Shown: piece by piece, positions 34,419 to 43,211 of the stretch
Layout of the letters: the number at the start of each line of letters is the position of its first letter
How positions within the stretch are numbered: the stretch's first letter is position 1
Assembly (NCBI GenBank): GCA_900545535.1
Contig: UQZN01000010.1
Span: 36,402-100,401 of the forward strand
DNA: 64,000 nt
From: an uncultured Phascolarctobacterium sp.
GTDB lineage: Bacteria; Bacillota; Negativicutes; Acidaminococcales; Acidaminococcaceae
Reading direction: 5' to 3'
The notes under the pieces: model-generated
The model's input: only the letters and a program-made list of their open reading frames with translations
What the model was told of the DNA's origin: nothing
The model's database searches: none
Program-made: the position numbers and the translations under genes

Positions 34419-35153
34419 TTACAGCCCTAATTGCGCTAAAAAGCTTAAACTTTTTAAAGGCCGATCGATCTGATAGACGATAAAACGGTACAGGATCTGT
34501 TCCAGCTGCATCAGATCACCGCCGCGTACAGTAAAAGGCTGCGGTTTGTCAAAGTTCAAAGCCACCAGCTCATGCATCAATTTCTGAGCGCCGCTGCCAA
34601 ACGGCAATTCCTCGCCGCCGTGACAGGCTTCACAAACCAGTCCGCCCTGCACGACACTGAAAAAAGCATCGCCCTCAGACGCTTTCCCACAGTTGACGCA
34701 GGCATCATAAACAGGCGCAAAACCAGTCAATACAAGCAGCTTGCAGATAGCCGACAGCGCGACCAGCCGCGGATTATTACTGGAAAGTATCCGAACGCCC
34801 CCTACCAGCAATTCGTAGATTTCTTCCTGCGGTTCATGTGCTTCGGTCAGCGCTTCCGTCACTTCAGCTATCACCGAGGCATAAGCCATCTGCTTAATGT
34901 CCATTTGCTGCGGCAGCGCGATAAGCTCGCAGCTTTTCATGCTGTCCAGACGCTTGCCTGAATATAGCTGCATATCAAGCCGTGCAAAAGGCTGGATCAA
35001 GCGGCCCCCGGTAGTGCGCGCATAACGGGCGCCATAAGCCAGAAAGGGTATTTTGCCATGGGTACGCGAAAAACAGACTGCGTATTTATCCGCAGTCTGC
35101 CAGTCTTTCACTTTCAAAATAATTACTTCATCCTGATACGCAGTACTACTCAT
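34419..35153 (-). CDS. recO: DNA repair protein RecO
   Basis: 244 residues. Loads RecA with RecFR in gap repair. N-terminal OB fold (DEVIILKVKDWQTADKYAVCFSRTHGKIPFLAYGARYARTTGGRL) and zinc-binding CVNCG...CEACHGG at about 150-180. Start ATG at 35153 overlaps the end of the CBS-domain gene by 8 nt. Usual position in the era-recO-glyQ neighbourhood. Confidence 0.92.
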   Translation of the reverse strand: MSSTAYQDEVIILKVKDWQTADKYAVCFSRTHGKIPFLAYGARYARTTGGRLIQPFARLDMQLYSGKRLDSMKSCELIALPQQMDIKQMAYASVIAEVTEALTEAHEPQEEIYELLVGGVRILSSNNPRLVALSAICKLLVLTGFAPVYDACVNCGKASEGDAFFSVVQGGLVCEACHGGEELPFGSGAQKLMHELVALNFDKPQPFTVRGGDLMQLEQILYRFIVYQIDRPLKSLSFLAQLGL

Positions 35154-36468
35154 CAGTTTCTGCTGCAGCACCATCCTCAGTCAGTCTGGTCGCTTTCACT
35201 CTCGTCACCCTGAAGCCCTCTGCTTCAGTGACCTCAAAACGCCAGCCATCTGTGACGACCCTGTCACCTTCTTCAGGCTTACGCCCTAAAAGTCCAAAGA
35301 CAAAACCGCCGATGGTGTCTTCCTCCGGTTCGTCAAATTCAATATTTAAAAGTTCAGAAATCTCGTCCAGCAGGACCAGACCGTCAAATTCATAACTGTC
35401 GTCACCTAAACGCAGAATATCTGCTGTTTCTTCCTCATCATGCTCGTCCTGAATATCGCCGACGATCTCTTCCAAAAGGTCTTCCATTGTCACAAGTCCG
35501 GCCGTGCCGCCGTATTCATCGGCAACTACCGCGATCTGGATCCTTTTGTGCTGCATCATCTGCAGTACTTTAGCTGTCGACATACCTTCGGGGACCACAA
35601 CGATATTGCGCATGATCGTCCGCAGATCAAAGGCAGGATCGTACCCGTCATCCAGGTCCATCAGATCACGCACGTGAATAACGCCTAAAACATGATCTTT
35701 GTCTTCCATACACAAAGGATAACGCGTGTGCCTGCTTTCGCGCACAGCCTGCAGATTCTCCTGCAGCGTATCATCAGTATACAGGCAAATCATATCCTGC
35801 CGCGGCACCATTACTTCACGCGCTACACGGTCAGCAAAATCGAAAACATTATCGATCAGGCGGCTTTCCATATGGTCAAGCTTACCGCCGCGTTCGCTGG
35901 CGCTGACGATCATTCGCAGTTCGTCTTCACTGCGTGAAATATCTTCGTCAGGAACAGGATCAACTCCCAACAGGCACAATACCGCATGGGCTATACGGTT
36001 AAACAGCACTACCAGCGGATATAAAAGATAATGGAAAAAGACCAACGGATAAGCAACCGCCATCGCCACCTGCTCGACCTTGCCCAAAGCGATAGTGCGC
36101 GGCACCAGTTCGCCGAAAACAACATGCAGGAAAACGATGATCAGAAAAGCACAGGCAAAAACCAGCGAATGATCATACCAGCTTCCGGTACTGATACCAA
36201 AAAAGCCACGGAACATTCCCGCCAGAAGCGGGCCGCCAAACCAGCCCAAAAGCAGCGATGAAGCAGTGATACCAAGCTGAGTCGCACTCAGATAAGTATC
36301 AAGCTTTTCACTCATTTTCAAAACTGTGCCGGCTCTGCTTTTGCCCTGCTGAATCAATTCCTCCAGCCTGCTTTTTCTGATTCTGACCAGAGAATATTCA
36401 GCCATAACAAAAAAGCCGTTCAACAAAGTGATCAATAATGCGATAGACAGCTCCAGTAAGCATGTCAA
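35146..36468 (-). CDS. CNNM/CorC-type transporter (DUF21-CBS-CorC_HlyC), TTG or ATC start
   Basis: 440 residues from TTG. N-terminal DUF21/CNNM membrane domain (about 1-180, four hydrophobic segments, NGFFVMAEYSLVRIRKSRLEEL), two CBS domains (about 200-325, VPRQDMICLY...GTAGLVTMEDLLEEIVGDIQDE) and a C-terminal CorC_HlyC domain. Thought to move Mg2+ or act in metal resistance. The nearest ribosome site (AAGGAG) is 27 nt before TTG but 9 nt before an in-frame ATC at 36486, and reading from ATC gives an N terminus IDGDPALTCLLEL; homologues often begin MDGDPA-like (from memory). A TGA precedes both. So ATC initiation is possible. Confidence 0.88.
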   Translation of the reverse strand: MTCLLELSIALLITLLNGFFVMAEYSLVRIRKSRLEELIQQGKSRAGTVLKMSEKLDTYLSATQLGITASSLLLGWFGGPLLAGMFRGFFGISTGSWYDHSLVFACAFLIIVFLHVVFGELVPRTIALGKVEQVAMAVAYPLVFFHYLLYPLVVLFNRIAHAVLCLLGVDPVPDEDISRSEDELRMIVSASERGGKLDHMESRLIDNVFDFADRVAREVMVPRQDMICLYTDDTLQENLQAVRESRHTRYPLCMEDKDHVLGVIHVRDLMDLDDGYDPAFDLRTIMRNIVVVPEGMSTAKVLQMMQHKRIQIAVVADEYGGTAGLVTMEDLLEEIVGDIQDEHDEEETADILRLGDDSYEFDGLVLLDEISELLNIEFDEPEEDTIGGFVFGLLGRKPEEGDRVVTDGWRFEVTEAEGFRVTRVKATRLTEDGAAAETDE

Positions 36469-36570
36469 AGCGGGGTCGCCGTCGATAGGTCATCTCTCCT
36501 TACTTTTCATAAACTTAATAAATTGATATTGGCATAAGCATACCATATCACTGCAAACTGCGTCAACAAA

Positions 36571-37476
36571 TCAGCCTTCGTAGCCAAATTGCTTCAAGGC
36601 CTTGTCTTTATTGCGCCAGTCAGGTTTTACTTTTACCCATAGATCAAGAAACACTTTATTGCCAAGCAGCGATTCAATATCTCTGCGGGCCTGTTCCCCG
36701 ATTTTTTTCAGCAGACTGCCTTTGGCGCCGATAACGATCCCCTTTTGGGATTCACGTTCTACAAAAATATTGGCGCGAATATAAATATCGTCATTATCGC
36801 GCACCTTGAATTCATCGATCTCCACCGCAATGGAATGCGGCACCTCGTCACGCGTCAGGCGCAGTACCTTTTCACGAATCATTTCCGCAGCGATCACCCG
36901 TTCCGGCTGGTCAGTGATCATATCCTCAGGGAAATAAGCCGGCCCCTCCGGCAAATACCTGGTGATCTCAGTTACCAGTCCCGGGAACTCCGTGTCCTGC
37001 AACGCAGATACCGGCACTACTGCCGCAAAAGTAAAATCTTTGGTATAGCTTTCGATAATACTGAAAAGCTTGCCTTTATCAGCCAGTTTATCGATCTTAT
37101 TCGCGACCAGAATAACCGGAGTTTTCACTTTGCGCAGCTGCTCAAGGATATAATCCTCGCCGGCGCCGCGCTTTTCTGAAACATCCACGACAAACAGGAT
37201 CACATCTACCTCGTGCAGCGTGCTTTCAGCAGCACGCACCATATACTGTCCCAGCTTATGCTGAGGCTTATGGATACCCGGCGTATCTAAAAACATGATC
37301 TGGGCATTGTCAGTATTCATAATGCACATGATCTTATTGCGCGTCGTCTGCGGGCGGTCGCTCATGATCGCGATCTTCTCACCGATCAGGCCATTCGTCA
37401 GCGTTGATTTTCCTACGTTCGGGCGGCCAACAATAGCCGCAAAACCAGAATAGTGTTTGTTTTCCTGCTTATTTAT
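36571..37476 (-). CDS. era: GTPase Era, apparent AUA start
   Basis: 301 residues if started at ATA 37476, matching the usual Era length. Ribosome-assembly GTPase binding 16S rRNA. G1 GRPNVGKS (17-24), G2 RPQTTR, G3 DTPG (IHKPQHKLG), G4 NKID, G5 VSAL; C-terminal KH domain (GIVIGAKGSLLKKIGEQARRDIE). Between the in-frame TGA upstream and the first ATG (inside switch I, MSDRPQTTR) there is no ATG, GTG or TTG. AAGGAG (37490-37485) stands exactly 8 nt before ATA. Starting at the internal ATG would delete the P-loop. Either AUA is used or one base is wrong in the assembly. Confidence 0.93.
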   Translation of the reverse strand: MNKQENKHYSGFAAIVGRPNVGKSTLTNGLIGEKIAIMSDRPQTTRNKIMCIMNTDNAQIMFLDTPGIHKPQHKLGQYMVRAAESTLHEVDVILFVVDVSEKRGAGEDYILEQLRKVKTPVILVANKIDKLADKGKLFSIIESYTKDFTFAAVVPVSALQDTEFPGLVTEITRYLPEGPAYFPEDMITDQPERVIAAEMIREKVLRLTRDEVPHSIAVEIDEFKVRDNDDIYIRANIFVERESQKGIVIGAKGSLLKKIGEQARRDIESLLGNKVFLDLWVKVKPDWRNKDKALKQFGYEG

Positions 37477-37505
37477 ACTAATCGCTCCTTTATTTATACT
37501 TAACT

Positions 37506-37901
37506 TTATTTTTCAAGCTCCAAAGCTTCCGGGCCAAAACCATACGGCAGCAGCTCTGCCACTGTCATGATCTTTGTCAGACCCTTACAATTTGCCAGAA
37601 TTATTTTTTCAAACGGAAACTCTGCCAGTACCTGACGACAGGCACCGCAGGGAGCCACCGGCTCCTCCGTATCCGCAACCACGCACAGGGCTTTGAAGCT
37701 ACGGGCGCCGCTGCCGATAGCGGCAAAGACCGCATTACGTTCTGCGCAGCAAGTCAGGCCATAGGAAGCATTTTCAACATTACAGCCCGTAAAGATATGG
37801 CCATCAGCAGTTTCTACTGCCGCTCCGACTTTAAATTTAGAATAAGGCGCATAGGCATTTTCACGCGCAGCCAGCGCCGCTGCTAACAACTTCTTGTCCA
37901 T
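37506..37901 (-). CDS. cdd: Cytidine deaminase
   Basis: 131 residues, homotetrameric zinc enzyme of pyrimidine salvage. Active site CNVENASYGLTCCAERNAVFAAIGSG and PCGACRQVL supply the three Cys ligands and the catalytic Glu. Eleven nt after ybeY and 29 nt before era. Confidence 0.96.
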   Translation of the reverse strand: MDKKLLAAALAARENAYAPYSKFKVGAAVETADGHIFTGCNVENASYGLTCCAERNAVFAAIGSGARSFKALCVVADTEEPVAPCGACRQVLAEFPFEKIILANCKGLTKIMTVAELLPYGFGPEALELEK

Positions 37902-37912
37902 AGCCGCTCCTT

Positions 37913-38398
37913 TTACTGCCCCAGAAATTCTTCCGAAAGCCTGATCTCCCTTAAAGCTTCTTCTTCTTTAGCACGCATCACTGCTTTATCCTCGTCAGTC
38001 ATATGGTCATAGCCCAGAAGATGCAGCAGGCCGTGTACGGCTAAATAAACGATTTCGCGTTCCAATCCATGTCCAAATTCTTCCGCCTGTCTGGCGGCCG
38101 TTTCGGCGCTGATAATGATATCTCCTAAAAGATGCTCTTCCGGCCCTCCTAAAAGCTCCGGTTCATCTTCGCCTGCTTCGTCAAGCGCAAAGGACAGCAC
38201 GTCCGTCGGCCTGTCAACATTACGGTAATCACGGTTCAGCATATGTATTTCTTCATCATCAACGATAGTGATATCCACTTCGGTCTGACCGGACAGCCTG
38301 TGCAGCCTCGCTACTACATTCAGTCCATCAGTCAGCAGCTGCTCCAGTTCAGCACTGATCCGCAGCTTCTCCTGGTCATTTTCCAGCGTTATTATCAT
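37913..38398 (-). CDS. ybeY: Endoribonuclease YbeY
   Basis: 161 residues. Zinc RNase for 16S rRNA 3'-end maturation and ribosome quality control. Signature HGLLHLLGYDH near residue 120 and NRDYRNVDRPTDVLSF. ATG at 38398 chosen over an upstream frame because family members begin near this point; it overlaps the phoH end by 23 nt. Confidence 0.94.
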   Translation of the reverse strand: MIITLENDQEKLRISAELEQLLTDGLNVVARLHRLSGQTEVDITIVDDEEIHMLNRDYRNVDRPTDVLSFALDEAGEDEPELLGGPEEHLLGDIIISAETAARQAEEFGHGLEREIVYLAVHGLLHLLGYDHMTDEDKAVMRAKEEEALREIRLSEEFLGQ

Positions 38399-39386
38399 TG
38401 TCTGCCTCCCGCTGTTTCTGCCGCCGGCTGTCATAATTTTCATAGGCCCTGATAATAGCCGCTACGATCTCATGACGCACGACATCAGCCTCACCAAAAC
38501 GAATAATACCTACCCCCGGCGTTTTCTGCAAGACGTAAGCGGCCTGTTTTAAGCCGCTGTTTTTACCGCTTGGTAAGTCTATCTGCGTAATATCGCCGGT
38601 GATCACCATTTTCGAACCAAAGCCAAAACGCGTCAAAAACATCTTCATTTGTTCCGGCGTCGTATTCTGCGCCTCATCAAGAATAATAAAGGAATCGTTC
38701 AAAGTACGTCCGCGCATATAAGCTAAAGGCGCAACCTCGATCGTCCCTCTGGCAACATACTTCTGAAAAGTTTCGCTGCCCAGCATATCGTATAACGCAT
38801 CATACAGCGGACGCAGATAAGGATCGACCTTGTCCTGCATATCCCCCGGCAAAAAGCCGAGTTTTTCTCCCGCTTCAACAGCAGGGCGCGTCAAAACGAT
38901 TCGTTCAACCTCTTTATTTTTCAGCGCTTTCACCGCTAAAGCGACCGCCAGATAGGTTTTGCCCGTACCGGCAGGACCGATACCGATAGTAACATTACTG
39001 CGCTTGATGGTTTCGACATATTCCCACTGGCCCAGAGTCTTCGCTTTGACCTGGCGGCCTCGGTTCGTAACGATTATCGTATCGGCATACATACGGTGCA
39101 GACTTTCCAGACGCCCTTCCGCGATCATGCGTATACTGTATCTGACATCGTGCGTCGTCAGCGGCATTCCCTGGCGGTACAAAAAGAGCAGTTCCTTGAA
39201 CAGCGTTTCGATCTGCCCCACTTCGTTATCTTCGCCGCTGAAAACGATCACATTGCCGCGCGCAACGATAACGCTGTCATAATGCTCCTTGATAACACGC
39301 AGCAGCTCGTCGTTACGGCCTAAAATGCCCACCATTTCCTGTTGGTCCTGTACTTCAATGATCCGTTCACTCTGTAAAAAGGACAA
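38376..39386 (-). CDS. phoH: PhoH-like ATPase (YbeZ family)
   Basis: 336 residues, starting with TTG behind AAGGAG. P-loop GIGPAGTGKTYLAVALAV at about 134-151, Walker B SFIILDEAQN, and GDITQIDLP. Usually works with YbeY in rRNA processing. First gene of phoH-ybeY-cdd-era-corC-recO. Confidence 0.93.
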   Translation of the reverse strand: MSFLQSERIIEVQDQQEMVGILGRNDELLRVIKEHYDSVIVARGNVIVFSGEDNEVGQIETLFKELLFLYRQGMPLTTHDVRYSIRMIAEGRLESLHRMYADTIIVTNRGRQVKAKTLGQWEYVETIKRSNVTIGIGPAGTGKTYLAVALAVKALKNKEVERIVLTRPAVEAGEKLGFLPGDMQDKVDPYLRPLYDALYDMLGSETFQKYVARGTIEVAPLAYMRGRTLNDSFIILDEAQNTTPEQMKMFLTRFGFGSKMVITGDITQIDLPSGKNSGLKQAAYVLQKTPGVGIIRFGEADVVRHEIVAAIIRAYENYDSRRQKQREADNDNNAGK

Positions 39387-39406
39387 ATTCGTGCTCCTTT
39401 CCTGCG

Positions 39407-39973
39407 TTACCCCTCTTTAATAATAATAGTTTTGATCGTTACCGGCTCAAGCGGCTTATCATTGCCGTCAGTCTGTACTTTGCCGATTTTATAAACAACA
39501 TTCATGCCTTTAATGACTTTGCCAAACACAGCGTGCTTACCGTCCAGCCAGGGACAGGCACGCAGAGTGATAAAAAACTGACTGCCGCCCGTATTCGGCC
39601 CGGCATTGGCCATCGAAAGAATACCTGCGCCTTCATGCGTCAGCTTACTGCTGAATTCGTCTTTGATAGTATAACCCGGGCCGCCTGTACCTGTTCCGGT
39701 AGGATCACCGCCCTGGATCATAAAATTATCAATGACACGATGAAAAGTAACGCCATTATAAAAACCTTTTTTAGCCAGCTCAATAAAATTCTCACAGGTT
39801 TTAGGCGCCAGCTCAGTTGCCAATTTAACTTCAAAAGTGCCCATAGAGGTTTCAAAAACAGCAGTTGCCGGCTTCAGCGGTACCGCAGCAGGCTCATTTT
39901 TAGTTTCACTGCCGCAGGCAATCACACTGAAGCTGCAGAAAATCACTAAGCATAATATCAATAATTTTTTCAA
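39407..39973 (-). CDS. Cyclophilin-type peptidyl-prolyl isomerase, lipoprotein
   Basis: 188 residues. Signal with lipobox SVIAC-GSE, then a cyclophilin domain: GTFEVKLATELAPKTCENFIELAKKGFYNGVTFHRVIDNFMIQGGDPTGTGTGGPGY, SMANAGPNTGGSQFFITL and WLDGKHAVFGKVI. Catalytic Arg is in FHRVI. TTG at 39973 lies 8 nt after AGGAGG, while an ATG two codons earlier is only 2 nt away, so TTG is favoured. Acts outside the cytoplasmic membrane. Confidence 0.92.
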   Translation of the reverse strand: MKKLLILCLVIFCSFSVIACGSETKNEPAAVPLKPATAVFETSMGTFEVKLATELAPKTCENFIELAKKGFYNGVTFHRVIDNFMIQGGDPTGTGTGGPGYTIKDEFSSKLTHEGAGILSMANAGPNTGGSQFFITLRACPWLDGKHAVFGKVIKGMNVVYKIGKVQTDGNDKPLEPVTIKTIIIKEG

Positions 39974-40006
39974 AATCATATCCTCCTGTTTATAGCTATT
40001 AATATT

Positions 40007-40084
40007 ATACCACAAGGGTATGTATGTGTGCTAAATTCGTAAAGACCTCATTAAGCACCCAAACGATACCACAAGGGCATGTAT
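40007..40084. repeat. 19-nt direct repeat, two copies
   Basis: ATACCACAAGGGTATGTAT (40007-40025) and ATACCACAAGGGCATGTAT (40066-40084), one mismatch, 59 bp apart, between the cyclophilin gene and a hydrolase gene. Function unknown; may be operators for the cyclophilin promoter. Confidence 0.6.
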
Positions 40085-40115
40085 TCTCACTAGGCTCGAA
40101 AATATGCCAGTATTT

Positions 40116-40865
40116 TCATCCCAGCCTGTCTTTCAGCCAAGCGACCACCTCTGCCGCAGCTTTATTCCCATGATTAGTAAAGCTGTGGTCGCCGCCGTTG
40201 ATAAGCACCAGCTTTTTGGGGACTCCAGCCAGTGCAAAGGACAACCGCGCCTGCTCTACAGTTACAGTTTCGTCTTTTTCCCCATGCAGAATCAGCAAAG
40301 GCCGCTTCCGCCAGTTACGCAAAAGAACCTGCAGATCATACCTGGCAAAATCTGTCAGAAAATCAGGCGTTAAAGCCAGCTCTCCCCGTTCATCGTTTAA
40401 ATACAGCGTCTGTCCTGCAAGTAAAGCATCGTAGTTTTCATCACCAAGAGCCTTTCTAAAGGTCGCCTGCAAATCGTTCGGAGTCGCCCATAATACCAGA
40501 CCTGCAATATCAGCAGCGCGTGCAGCTGCGACCAATGCCGCTGCACCGCCCAGACTGCGCCCCAGCAAAAATATTTTACTGCCCGAAAAATTAAGGCGCA
40601 CATAATCAAGCACCGCTTCAATTTCTGCAATCTGTTTTGAAAGGATCTGGCTGCCATTAAAATTAAAACGGATAACATTGCAGCATTCGGCCGCCATTTC
40701 AGCTAAAATGACAGCTCTGCCGCCGCCTTCCATTGAACCGCGAAACCCATGTGCCAGAATCAGCACCGGTACGGCGGTATTTTCTTCGATACAGGGCGTC
40801 AATATCCCCTGGATCTCGCCATAAGGCCCTTGTATCTGGATCGCTTCTTCCGGTTTTATTTTCAT
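40116..40865 (-). CDS. Alpha/beta hydrolase
   Basis: 249 residues, cytoplasmic. Nucleophile elbow GRSLGGAAAL (Ser near residue 103), oxyanion ILAHGFRGS, acid HGEKDETV and catalytic His in NGGDHSFTNHGNK. Resembles the YqiA/BD-FAE-like serine hydrolases; the substrate cannot be told. Monocistronic, downstream of DASS carrier 2 but behind a terminator. Confidence 0.85.
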   Translation of the reverse strand: MKIKPEEAIQIQGPYGEIQGILTPCIEENTAVPVLILAHGFRGSMEGGGRAVILAEMAAECCNVIRFNFNGSQILSKQIAEIEAVLDYVRLNFSGSKIFLLGRSLGGAAALVAAARAADIAGLVLWATPNDLQATFRKALGDENYDALLAGQTLYLNDERGELALTPDFLTDFARYDLQVLLRNWRKRPLLILHGEKDETVTVEQARLSFALAGVPKKLVLINGGDHSFTNHGNKAAAEVVAWLKDRLG

Positions 40866-40938
40866 TTCTACAACTCCATTATTTAAGAAAGTATATTTAT
40901 ATTATAGCAAGAAAAAGTAAAGTTGACATAAAAACAAA

Positions 40939-40966
40939 AACCTGCCGATAAAATCGACAGGTTTTT
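40939..40966 (-). terminator. Terminator of DASS carrier 2
   Basis: AAAACCTGTCGAT-ttt-ATCGGCAGGTTTT on the minus strand followed by TGTTTTTATG. Confidence 0.8.
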
Positions 40967-40997
40967 AGTGAAAAATCTTATACTTAAAGCTCCCAGC

Positions 40998-42272
40998 TTA
41001 TTTGCCAGGGAAGAAAGGCCATACGATAGGAATTACAACCAGGGATACTACGAAGGATACGATAACGAGACCGACACCTGCTTTAACATAGTCCATGAAT
41101 TTGTAACCGCCAGGGCCAAGTACCAAAGTATTCGGAGGCGTACCTACCGGAGTTGCAAATGCACAGGATGCTGCAACTGCGATTGCCATCAATACTGCTT
41201 TCGGGTCAGCGCCCAATTGTTTGGAGATAGCAACACCGATCGGGCACAGCAAAGCTGCAGATGCAGTGTTGGACATAAATTGGGTCAGGCCGCAAGACAG
41301 AATGAACAATACAGCGGTAACTACTAACGGAGACGGAGAACCGCCCATCAGACCAACAGTCCATTCAGCAATCAATTTACCTGCGCCGGTTTTATCCATT
41401 GCAGTGGATACAGGCATCATACCTGCGAACAGGAAGATGGTTACCCAGTCGATAGAAGCATAAGCCTGTTTTTCAGTCAGGCAGCCAGTCAGTACGCAAA
41501 CCAATGCGCCGATGATAGCAGCCATTTCCAAAGTAACGCCTTTGATATTCAAAGCCATTACAACAACAACACACAACAGGATAAGACCGGAAATAATTTG
41601 TTTTGAAGAAGAAGTAGTAGTAGCTTCAACTTCCTGCTCGATTTCCTGATCAGCATCTAACTCAACTTTCGGGAGTAAATGTTTACCAATGAACATCATG
41701 TAGAGCATACCTGCGATAGATACAGGAATACCGATCCATGCAAATTCAAAGAAGCCGAAACCTTCAAGACCAGCAGCAGTCAAAGCACCGGTAGCAATAA
41801 TGTTAGGCGGTGTGCCTACCATTGTGATGATACCGCCCCAACCGCAAGCGAATGCCAAAGGCATCAATTGACGGGAAGCAGGGATCTTTGCAGCAGCGCA
41901 GATACCTAAAGCAACCGGCAACAGGCAGGCTGCAGTACCAGTGTTGGAAAGTACCGAAGATAACAACGTACCTACAAGCATTAAACCAAACATCAGGCTG
42001 TTTTCACCAGAACCGCAGAAATGAACTACAGTATTACCGATTTTTTGGGCCAAACCGGTATAGAACATTGCAGCGCCTACGATAAACATACCAGCAAACA
42101 AAACTACCGTAGAATTAGAAAGACCTGAGAAAACGGTTTTTGCCGGGATAAAGCCTAACAAACCACAGGCGATAGCACCGGCAGTAGCGGTGACTGCGAG
42201 AGGGATAAGTTCAGTAACAAAGAGCAATGCAATCACAGCCAACAGAATTAAACATTTTACTGCTTGGGACAT
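40998..42272 (-). CDS. SLC13/DASS-family Na+:dicarboxylate (or anion) symporter 2
   Basis: A 424-residue membrane carrier, paralogue of 13654-14931. Two SNT motifs, LSNTGTAACLLP (about residue 108) and MSNTASAALLCP (about 335), and the GTPPNI/GTPPNTLVLGPGG loops. Begins MSQAVKCLILL, with AAGGAGGAA before ATG. The promoter (-10 at 42378-42383) has no good -35 box but carries a Crp/Fnr-type dyad at -41.5. The mRNA start is complementary to the neighbouring small RNA. A role in succinate uptake would suit the group; sulfate, malate or citrate cannot be excluded. Confidence 0.9.
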   Translation of the reverse strand: MSQAVKCLILLAVIALLFVTELIPLAVTATAGAIACGLLGFIPAKTVFSGLSNSTVVLFAGMFIVGAAMFYTGLAQKIGNTVVHFCGSGENSLMFGLMLVGTLLSSVLSNTGTAACLLPVALGICAAAKIPASRQLMPLAFACGWGGIITMVGTPPNIIATGALTAAGLEGFGFFEFAWIGIPVSIAGMLYMMFIGKHLLPKVELDADQEIEQEVEATTTSSSKQIISGLILLCVVVVMALNIKGVTLEMAAIIGALVCVLTGCLTEKQAYASIDWVTIFLFAGMMPVSTAMDKTGAGKLIAEWTVGLMGGSPSPLVVTAVLFILSCGLTQFMSNTASAALLCPIGVAISKQLGADPKAVLMAIAVAASCAFATPVGTPPNTLVLGPGGYKFMDYVKAGVGLVIVSFVVSLVVIPIVWPFFPGK

Positions 42273-42377
42273 AATAAATTCCTCCTTTTTAAATTTTCTA
42301 TATGCTGTTCGAACAAACGGACAACATATAAAGATCGCAAAGGAATTACAAGTTTGATAATCCCTTTATTAATTTAC

Positions 42378-42420
42378 ATTATAGCAATGGCTAATGCAAA
42401 ATGATGTTGCCCCGGCAACA
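42378..42420 (-). promoter_or_regulatory. Class II Crp/Fnr-type promoter of DASS carrier 2
   Basis: The dyad TGTTGC-CCCG-GCAACA (42405-42420) lies 21 nt upstream of TATAAT (42383-42378, minus strand). With the start at 42371 the dyad centre is at -41.5, the class II activator position. No consensus -35 box is present, as expected for activator dependence. Confidence 0.72.
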
Positions 42421-42450
42421 CTATATTTCAAAATTTGTAATAAACAGTGC

Positions 42451-42482
42451 AAAAGCCGGAACCATGCATGGTCCCGGCTTTT
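42451..42482. terminator. Terminator after the crp-like gene
   Basis: AAAAGCCGGAACC-atgcat-GGTCCCGGCTTTTT. It separates the regulator gene from DASS carrier 2 and has short T-runs both ways. Confidence 0.82.
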
Positions 42483-42536
42483 TAACGGTCTCTTAATAAA
42501 TTAATAATGTTTTGTTAAATTATAAGTGCGTTCAAA

Positions 42537-43211
42537 CTACTCAAACTTCAAAATTTTAAAATTTCTCTTTTCAAAATCAATCAATCCGCATTCTTTCATT
42601 CTGGCTAACTCACGAGTCAAAGCACTGCGGTCTGCATCAAGATAATTAGCCATATCCGTTCTGTTAAAAGGTATCTCAAATTCAGTGGAACCGTTACGTT
42701 TCGCCTCCTGCTCCAGATAAGTCATGATCTTTCCGCGCAGGGTCTTTTTACATAAGATCTCTGTTTTTTCAATCAACTGTGCATTATTGCTGGCCATAAT
42801 GGCAATCATATTCGTCAGCAATTTATTACGGCAGGGATCATTATTGCTTAGATCACTCAGCACCTTACCGAAGGGGACCATCAAGACCTCGCTGTCGCTG
42901 GCTGCAAAGTAGCTTACATTGGTCTTCTCCTCCTGTTTGTCGTTTCCCAGGAAGTTTTCAGCAAAAATTGAGCCTGACCCCATAGTCGTGATAATGGACT
43001 TCTCGCCCATAATATCTTCCTTGATCATCTGCACAGTACCGGCTACAACAATGCCAATACTTTCAACAGCATCTCCGGCTAAATAAATATAGTCCGATTT
43101 TTCAAAATGCTTAACAAGGGCATTTACTTTACCAAGAATGGTATCTAATTCGTCGCTGGCTAACCCTTTGAACAAGGGGAGACTTAAAAGATTCTGCATT
43201 GCCGCTTTCAT
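42537..43211 (-). CDS. Crp/Fnr-family transcriptional regulator
   Basis: 224 residues: N-terminal cyclic-nucleotide-binding-type beta roll (about 10-130, LAGDAVESIGIVVAGTVQMIKEDIMGEKSIITTMGSGSIFAENFLG), dimer helix, and a C-terminal winged HTH (about 165-224, IPFNRTDMANYLDADRSALTRELARMKECGLIDFEKRNFKILKF). It lacks the N-terminal Cys cluster of Fnr and the cAMP-binding RTA-type residues of Crp, so its effector is open. AAGGAGGAC precedes ATG by 4-5 nt; this region can pair with the sRNA at 43422. Probable binding site: the TGTTGC-N4-GCAACA dyad found before this gene, before the sRNA and before DASS carrier 2. Confidence 0.9.
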   Translation of the reverse strand: MKAAMQNLLSLPLFKGLASDELDTILGKVNALVKHFEKSDYIYLAGDAVESIGIVVAGTVQMIKEDIMGEKSIITTMGSGSIFAENFLGNDKQEEKTNVSYFAASDSEVLMVPFGKVLSDLSNNDPCRNKLLTNMIAIMASNNAQLIEKTEILCKKTLRGKIMTYLEQEAKRNGSTEFEIPFNRTDMANYLDADRSALTRELARMKECGLIDFEKRNFKILKFE

